Origin: CAZKRU01 sp964555235
Lineage (GTDB): Bacteria > Verrucomicrobiota > Verrucomicrobiia > Methylacidiphilales > CAMAQI01
NCBI GenBank assembly: GCA_964555235.1
Contig: CAZKRU010000007.1
Coordinates: forward strand, 1 to 64,000
Direction: 5' to 3'
Length of the DNA stretch: 64,000 bases
Made by a program: the position numbers and the translations under genes. Positions within the stretch are counted from its first letter, which is position 1. Each line of letters starts with the position of its first letter. A model generated the notes under the pieces. It was not told the DNA's origin and ran no database searches. It worked only from the letters and a program-made list of their open reading frames with translations. Shown here in pieces: positions 60,252 through 64,000 of this stretch.

Positions 60252-60976
60252 TCCAAGTCCCCCTTCCGACTTCCGATTTCCAGAAAAGAACAACCAAAAA
60301 CAAGAGTTTTTTCAGGTTTTGAAACCTCATCCTGCAATAAACTCATAATACTACTGCGACCAGGATTATCTCCTGAGTGACCTCGGGAAATTGTGATCCC
60401 TCCCTGAAACATCAAACGCCCGCTTTGGTGATAAAGAACCGTGTGACCAGAGGTCTCGGAATGGAAACGAGTCGCTTCCACCCCCCCATTGTCGCTGTGA
60501 ACCGTCACACCGGGAATCGCAGCGGCTTGACGCCATAAATCCGTATTCACCCAATCCTGAGTTACCTCTAAGGGCTTGAAAAATAGCACGTGAACCTTCA
60601 ATTGCCCCTGAGCATTTGCTTGGAGAATCTCCAATTCGCCGAGACTCGCTCGCGTGCAGGGACAGTGGGGATGAGCGAATAGAATGAGAGTCGGCAGACG
60701 AACATCGAGTGGAATTTGACTCTGAGTGGGCCAATGAAATGGAGAGGCTTTCGAGGCTCCCGCGGTGTTCGAATAAACCACCATTACGACCGAGGCGGTG
60801 ACGACGACTGAAAACCAGAGCAAACCCAAAATAATTACGATCGTGGAGGCGCGCCGCGGCACGCCACCCAAGTGAGTCAGATCGGACCCTTGGCTCGAGC
60901 TGACGGCAGATATGAGGTGCGAATTCATGATGTCCGCTGCAGAAGTGATCACCTCACTCCTGTCATTCAAAGTCAT
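60239..60976 (-). CDS. Membrane-anchored thioredoxin-fold protein (RedB-like)
   Basis: 245 residues. One TM helix (about 45-67), then a thioredoxin-like domain with LILFAHPHCPCTRASLGELE; the C-x-C pair is in the redox-site position but lacks the second spacer residue of CxxC. A later VLYHQSGRLMFQGGIT fits the fold, and VFGCSF near the end is another conserved-looking Cys. A redox sensor or thiol role in this signalling operon is an inference. It overlaps the kinase gene that follows. Confidence 0.68.
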   Translation of the reverse strand: MTLNDRSEVITSAADIMNSHLISAVSSSQGSDLTHLGGVPRRASTIVIILGLLWFSVVVTASVVMVVYSNTAGASKASPFHWPTQSQIPLDVRLPTLILFAHPHCPCTRASLGELEILQANAQGQLKVHVLFFKPLEVTQDWVNTDLWRQAAAIPGVTVHSDNGGVEATRFHSETSGHTVLYHQSGRLMFQGGITISRGHSGDNPGRSSIMSLLQDEVSKPEKTLVFGCSFLEIGSRKGDLECKP

Positions 60977-60984
60977 CTTTTTGA

Positions 60985-62148
60985 TTATTCTAAAGTATCC
61001 TCAATGTGAATCGGCATCTTCAATTGATACAATTCTGAAAAATTGAATATTTTGTGAATCAGTGGATTTTGTAAAACCTGTCCCTCACCCACAATCAACA
61101 TTCCATCGACCGTTTCAATTTTGGAGCGAGTCACCTGTCCTGGAAGCAAATCTTTAATGTGATGCAATATTCGGATTTTTGGCACTTTACTGACAGGCCC
61201 TTTTTGAATTTCCAGCAGATGAGCCGCAAGTACCTCAAGAATCTCAGGATCATAGGTTCCAATTGAAAGTTTCATGGACTCCAGCACTTTTCCCCCAGGC
61301 TTTCCACAGGAGGTCAATTGCACGAAATCTGCGGCGACTTTCAGAACTCTCGCCCCCAACGGAATGTCAGCTCCCTTCCGATCATCAAAAGGAAAACCCT
61401 TACCATCAAACGATTTATTCTGATACTGAATAATCGTGGAAACTTCCTCCATACGCGGGATTTGTGAAATGAGACTGGAGGAAGTTTGGGGAATGCGCTG
61501 GAACACTTCACGCTCGATGATCGTCAACTCCTCACCGCTTCGCTCCCGGATCAAAAGGTCGTGAGGCAGTGTTACCATACTAATACGTGCCAGCATCGCG
61601 GCAACCTCGAGCGACCAAGAATCGGCTTTCAAATGATTCCCCATCACACGCGCGATCGATCGGACCGATTGAGATCTTCCAAAAATTTCAGGGTCAAACA
61701 ATGACATGATTTCCATCAGAACCTGAACACTCCCATTCAGGGTCTTCTCCAGAAGCGTTCGCTCCGCCGTAATCAAGCGATATTGACTCAATGCCGCCTG
61801 CAACATCTGGGACAAATGATCGGTCTCACAGGGCTTGGTCAAAAAACGGAAAACCTGTCCCTCATTCACCGCTTGAATCGTAGCGTTTAAATCCGCATTT
61901 CCGGAAAGCATGAGCCGAACACAGTCCGGCGCAAGTTTTTGGGCTTTTGCTAAAAGCTCCAACCCATTCATTCCCGGCATTTGAAGATCCGTCATCATTA
62001 CGGCGATCTGGGGATTGACTCGAAGTCGTTCCAAAGCCTCGGCTCCCCCTGCCGCCACTTCAAAGGTAAACTGGCCATGTAATTTTCGGGTAATTCCCGA
62101 AGCAACATTCGGTTCATCATCAACTATCAGGATCGTTTCTTGATTCAT
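60985..62148 (-). CDS. Response regulator with degenerate HD-GYP domain
   Basis: 387 residues. The receiver (about 1-120) has DDEPN, phospho-Asp in MMTDLQMPGMNG, and Lys in FLTKPCE. The second half aligns with HD-GYP outputs, but LLHDIGK is replaced by MLARISMVTLP and HHE..GYP by QYQNKSFDGKGFPF, so the metal and cyclic-di-GMP residues are lost. It is probably a protein-binding output rather than a phosphodiesterase. It overlaps the upstream gene by 4 bases. Confidence 0.8.
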   Translation of the reverse strand: MNQETILIVDDEPNVASGITRKLHGQFTFEVAAGGAEALERLRVNPQIAVMMTDLQMPGMNGLELLAKAQKLAPDCVRLMLSGNADLNATIQAVNEGQVFRFLTKPCETDHLSQMLQAALSQYRLITAERTLLEKTLNGSVQVLMEIMSLFDPEIFGRSQSVRSIARVMGNHLKADSWSLEVAAMLARISMVTLPHDLLIRERSGEELTIIEREVFQRIPQTSSSLISQIPRMEEVSTIIQYQNKSFDGKGFPFDDRKGADIPLGARVLKVAADFVQLTSCGKPGGKVLESMKLSIGTYDPEILEVLAAHLLEIQKGPVSKVPKIRILHHIKDLLPGQVTRSKIETVDGMLIVGEGQVLQNPLIHKIFNFSELYQLKMPIHIEDTLE

Positions 62149-63341
62149 ATGGTTTCCAGGTTAGCGAATTTTTCTATCCAATACTGAGGTTCCGAATCCA
62201 AACTCAACTGTTTTAAATACTCAATACAAGGCTCCTCCTTCGTCAATATTCGTCTTTCTCGTGCGTGAGCCAAAAACTCTCCCAAATGCGTCGCCGTCAG
62301 TGGAGAAACGTCATTCAATTTTGCCTGGAGGGGGTCATGATGAAAACGAACCGCCTCAACCAGCGGAGTCGGAAGCCCCCACAATCCTAGGAGATAGGCC
62401 CCCACCTCCGGGTGGGCAATTCCAAACATTTCGCGCTCCAACTCTCTCAGGAAACGCCCCTCTTTTCGCGCCCGTTCCAAGCACTCCCGATACTCCTCAG
62501 GAAACGCTTTAGAAAATACGAACTTCCCCACATCATGGAGAAGTCCCGCCGTATAAGAAAGGTCGGCAAATGCCTTCTGATGCGTGAGCTCCATCCCTAC
62601 ACTGCGAGAGAAACAAGCAACCTGCAGGGCGTGTCCCCACAGCGATTCCAAGGGAGGATAACTAATTTCAAACTGGGAAAAAACCTTGAAAACCAGCACG
62701 ATCGATTTGATGGACTCTACCCCGAGTGTCCGAAGTGCGCTTGATAAATCCGAAACGCCCTCCGCGCTCCCACCTCCAAAAAATGCGGAATTGGCTACTT
62801 GGAGAACCTTCGCCGTCAGGGGCGCATCTTTTTGGATCACCTCGATGATCGAGTCCATGTGCGCGTCTGGATCGTTTGTTAATTCCTGCAAGCGAAGATA
62901 GACCTCCGGAAGCGTCGGAAGTACCTTGATTTGGGAAACCATGGAGCGAATCGAATCGTTTTCAAAAAGCGACTGAAATTCAAGCGACCGGCGAATCGAT
63001 CGAACCAGCGTCGCCTGATCGCACGGTTTTGCCAGGAGCTGATGCGTCACCCCGAGCGTTTTGAGCAATAGATTCTTTTCCGCATGTCCCGAAAGGATAA
63101 AACGGATGATTCGCGGGTAAAGTCGGCAGACCTCGCTGAGGAACTCGTTCCCATCCATTCCAACCATTCGCAAATCACTCACGACGACATCAAATGGCTG
63201 CTCGTTCAGCAACTGAAGCCCCTGCGCCCCACTGGTGGCAATGCTCACGGAAAACTCCGTGCCATGAAGCATGCGTTGCAATCCACGCACGACCCGCTCC
63301 TCGTCATCGATCAGCAAAACACGGCAAACGTTCGGATTCAT
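62145..63341 (-). CDS. Response regulator with HDOD domain
   Basis: About 398 residues from ATG 63341 (MNPNVCRVLLIDDEE), overlapping the upstream stop as ATGA. The receiver has DDEERV, phospho-Asp in VVSDLRMVGMDG and Lys in LLAKPCD. The HDOD part (about 140-340) shows LPTLPEVYLRLQEL, NSAFFGG, LRTLGVESIKSIV and AGLLHDVGKFVFSK, retaining the HD pair. HDOD proteins relay signals in motility and stress control. Confidence 0.88.
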   Translation of the reverse strand: MNPNVCRVLLIDDEERVVRGLQRMLHGTEFSVSIATSGAQGLQLLNEQPFDVVVSDLRMVGMDGNEFLSEVCRLYPRIIRFILSGHAEKNLLLKTLGVTHQLLAKPCDQATLVRSIRRSLEFQSLFENDSIRSMVSQIKVLPTLPEVYLRLQELTNDPDAHMDSIIEVIQKDAPLTAKVLQVANSAFFGGGSAEGVSDLSSALRTLGVESIKSIVLVFKVFSQFEISYPPLESLWGHALQVACFSRSVGMELTHQKAFADLSYTAGLLHDVGKFVFSKAFPEEYRECLERARKEGRFLRELEREMFGIAHPEVGAYLLGLWGLPTPLVEAVRFHHDPLQAKLNDVSPLTATHLGEFLAHARERRILTKEEPCIEYLKQLSLDSEPQYWIEKFANLETI

Positions 63342-64000
63342 GACGAATCCTTCATTGGAATTTCCACACAAAAGACCGTCCCCTCTCCCTCCTTGGATGT
63401 CACTCCGATCCGACCCCCGTGCTTTTTAACAATCACCTGATGACTGATGTATAGCCCCTGTCCCGTCCCTTTTCCAAGCGCCTTTGTGGTGAAGAAAGGA
63501 TCAAAGATCCGCGTCCTGATTTTCTCCGGAATTCCAGGACCATCATCCTCAATCTCAATCCGCGCAAACCCCTCTTGACACGAAGTTGTCACCCGGATCA
63601 CCCCTTTCTTTCCTGTCCCTGCTTGTTTTTCAGAAATCGCCTGCGCCGCATTCACAATCAGATTCAGAACCACCTCGTTCAAATCACTCGAGTAACAAGG
63701 AACCGGAGGAAGATTGGGATCAAATATTTTTTCAATGTCAGCGAAGTACTTCCACTCATTTCGAGCAACGGTAATGGTGGTTTCAATCGAATGGTTCAGA
63801 TCCACATTGGTTTTCTCATCGGAGTGATGCGCAAACTCCCGCATTGCCCGCACAATGGAAATAATCCTCTGCAACCCCTCCTTGGCATCCTCAAGCGCAC
63901 GAGGAACCTCCTGAAAAATATAGGTAAGCTGATCCTCCTGCACGCTCTTGCCTTTCTGGGCCTCCAGATAATCCGATAAAACTTTTGAAATCGTCGGCCA
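63338..64000 (-). CDS. Sensor histidine kinase, C-terminal part (5' end outside window)
   Basis: The frame is open through base 64000, so about 220 C-terminal residues are visible. They hold the N box (NLIVNAAQAISEK), DDGPGIP, FDPFFTTK and a G2 box (GKGTGQGLYIS) of a HATPase domain of the NtrB-like group. The phosphorylatable His lies beyond the window. It overlaps the HDOD gene by 4 bases and is the first gene visible in the seven-gene signalling operon. Confidence 0.85.
   Translation of the reverse strand, partial: WPTISKVLSDYLEAQKGKSVQEDQLTYIFQEVPRALEDAKEGLQRIISIVRAMREFAHHSDEKTNVDLNHSIETTITVARNEWKYFADIEKIFDPNLPPVPCYSSDLNEVVLNLIVNAAQAISEKQAGTGKKGVIRVTTSCQEGFARIEIEDDGPGIPEKIRTRIFDPFFTTKALGKGTGQGLYISHQVIVKKHGGRIGVTSKEGEGTVFCVEIPMKDSS

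Noticed and set aside
1..64000. CRISPR arrays, rRNA and tRNA genes
   Set aside because: No regularly spaced direct repeats with unique spacers, no rRNA core sequence and no tRNA-like cloverleaf with CCA end was noticed on either strand; a covariance search could not be run.

Overview
The window looks like a chromosomal segment of a Gram-negative, moderate-GC bacterium, most probably of the Verrucomicrobiota/PVC group. This is an inference from gene content and order: a futalosine-pathway menaquinone gene (mqnE), arginine genes placed directly behind rplM-rpsI, a SWIM-type SNF2 helicase, an RND pump, and many signal peptides and lipoproteins. No rRNA, tRNA or CRISPR array was seen.

Region 1 (1-24.3 kb) is ordinary chromosome. 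It holds two tandem glycosyltransferases, a LarA-type racemase, a PfkB sugar kinase and a hexose-phosphate mutarotase (all plus strand). A VapBC toxin-antitoxin pair follows, then a long minus-strand cluster rplM-rpsI-argC-argJ-argB-argD-argF, then mqnE, prfC, an RND permease, three exported proteins of unknown function, a SNF2 helicase and a J-domain protein. Four palindromic intergenic repeats lie between these genes.

Region 2 (about 24.39-53.06 kb) is an integrated conjugative element, visibly more AT-rich and nearly all on the minus strand. It is bounded by a perfect 19-bp direct repeat. It carries a partition/maintenance block (ParA, a small basic protein, a ClpB-type AAA+ ATPase), a coupling protein, a HUH relaxase, a ribbon-helix-helix protein beside a hairpin-rich candidate oriT, a Toprim primase, a replication-like protein whose gene contains 22-bp iteron-like repeats, an ArdC antirestriction protein, and a type IV secretion system (pilin-like, VirB3/TraL, VirB4, TrbJ/VirB5, TrbL/VirB6, VirB8/TraE, VirB9/TraK, VirB10/TraB and lipoproteins). 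No VirB11 and no integrase are visible. Most intergenic regions carry arrays of a TAGTA/TACTA half-site with a strict 8-bp period, which look like operators for one element-wide ribbon-helix-helix regulator. A few plus-strand genes interrupt the element and look like cargo: two unknown genes, a nucleotidyltransferase pair resembling a toxin-antitoxin system, a YkgJ-type cysteine-cluster protein, and a small membrane protein built on the TrbJ C-terminus.

Region 3 (53.1-64 kb) is accessory chromosome: two small genes, a decayed chemotaxis-receptor fragment, an 825-bp IS5-family insertion sequence with a broken transposase, and a tightly packed minus-strand signalling operon. The operon runs histidine kinase (cut by the window end), REC-HDOD, REC with a degenerate HD-GYP, a thioredoxin-fold membrane protein, histidine kinase, PhnD-like binding protein, histidine kinase.

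Start codons were moved from the longest possible reading frame wherever a ribosome binding site, overlap or family alignment favoured another; each such choice is stated.
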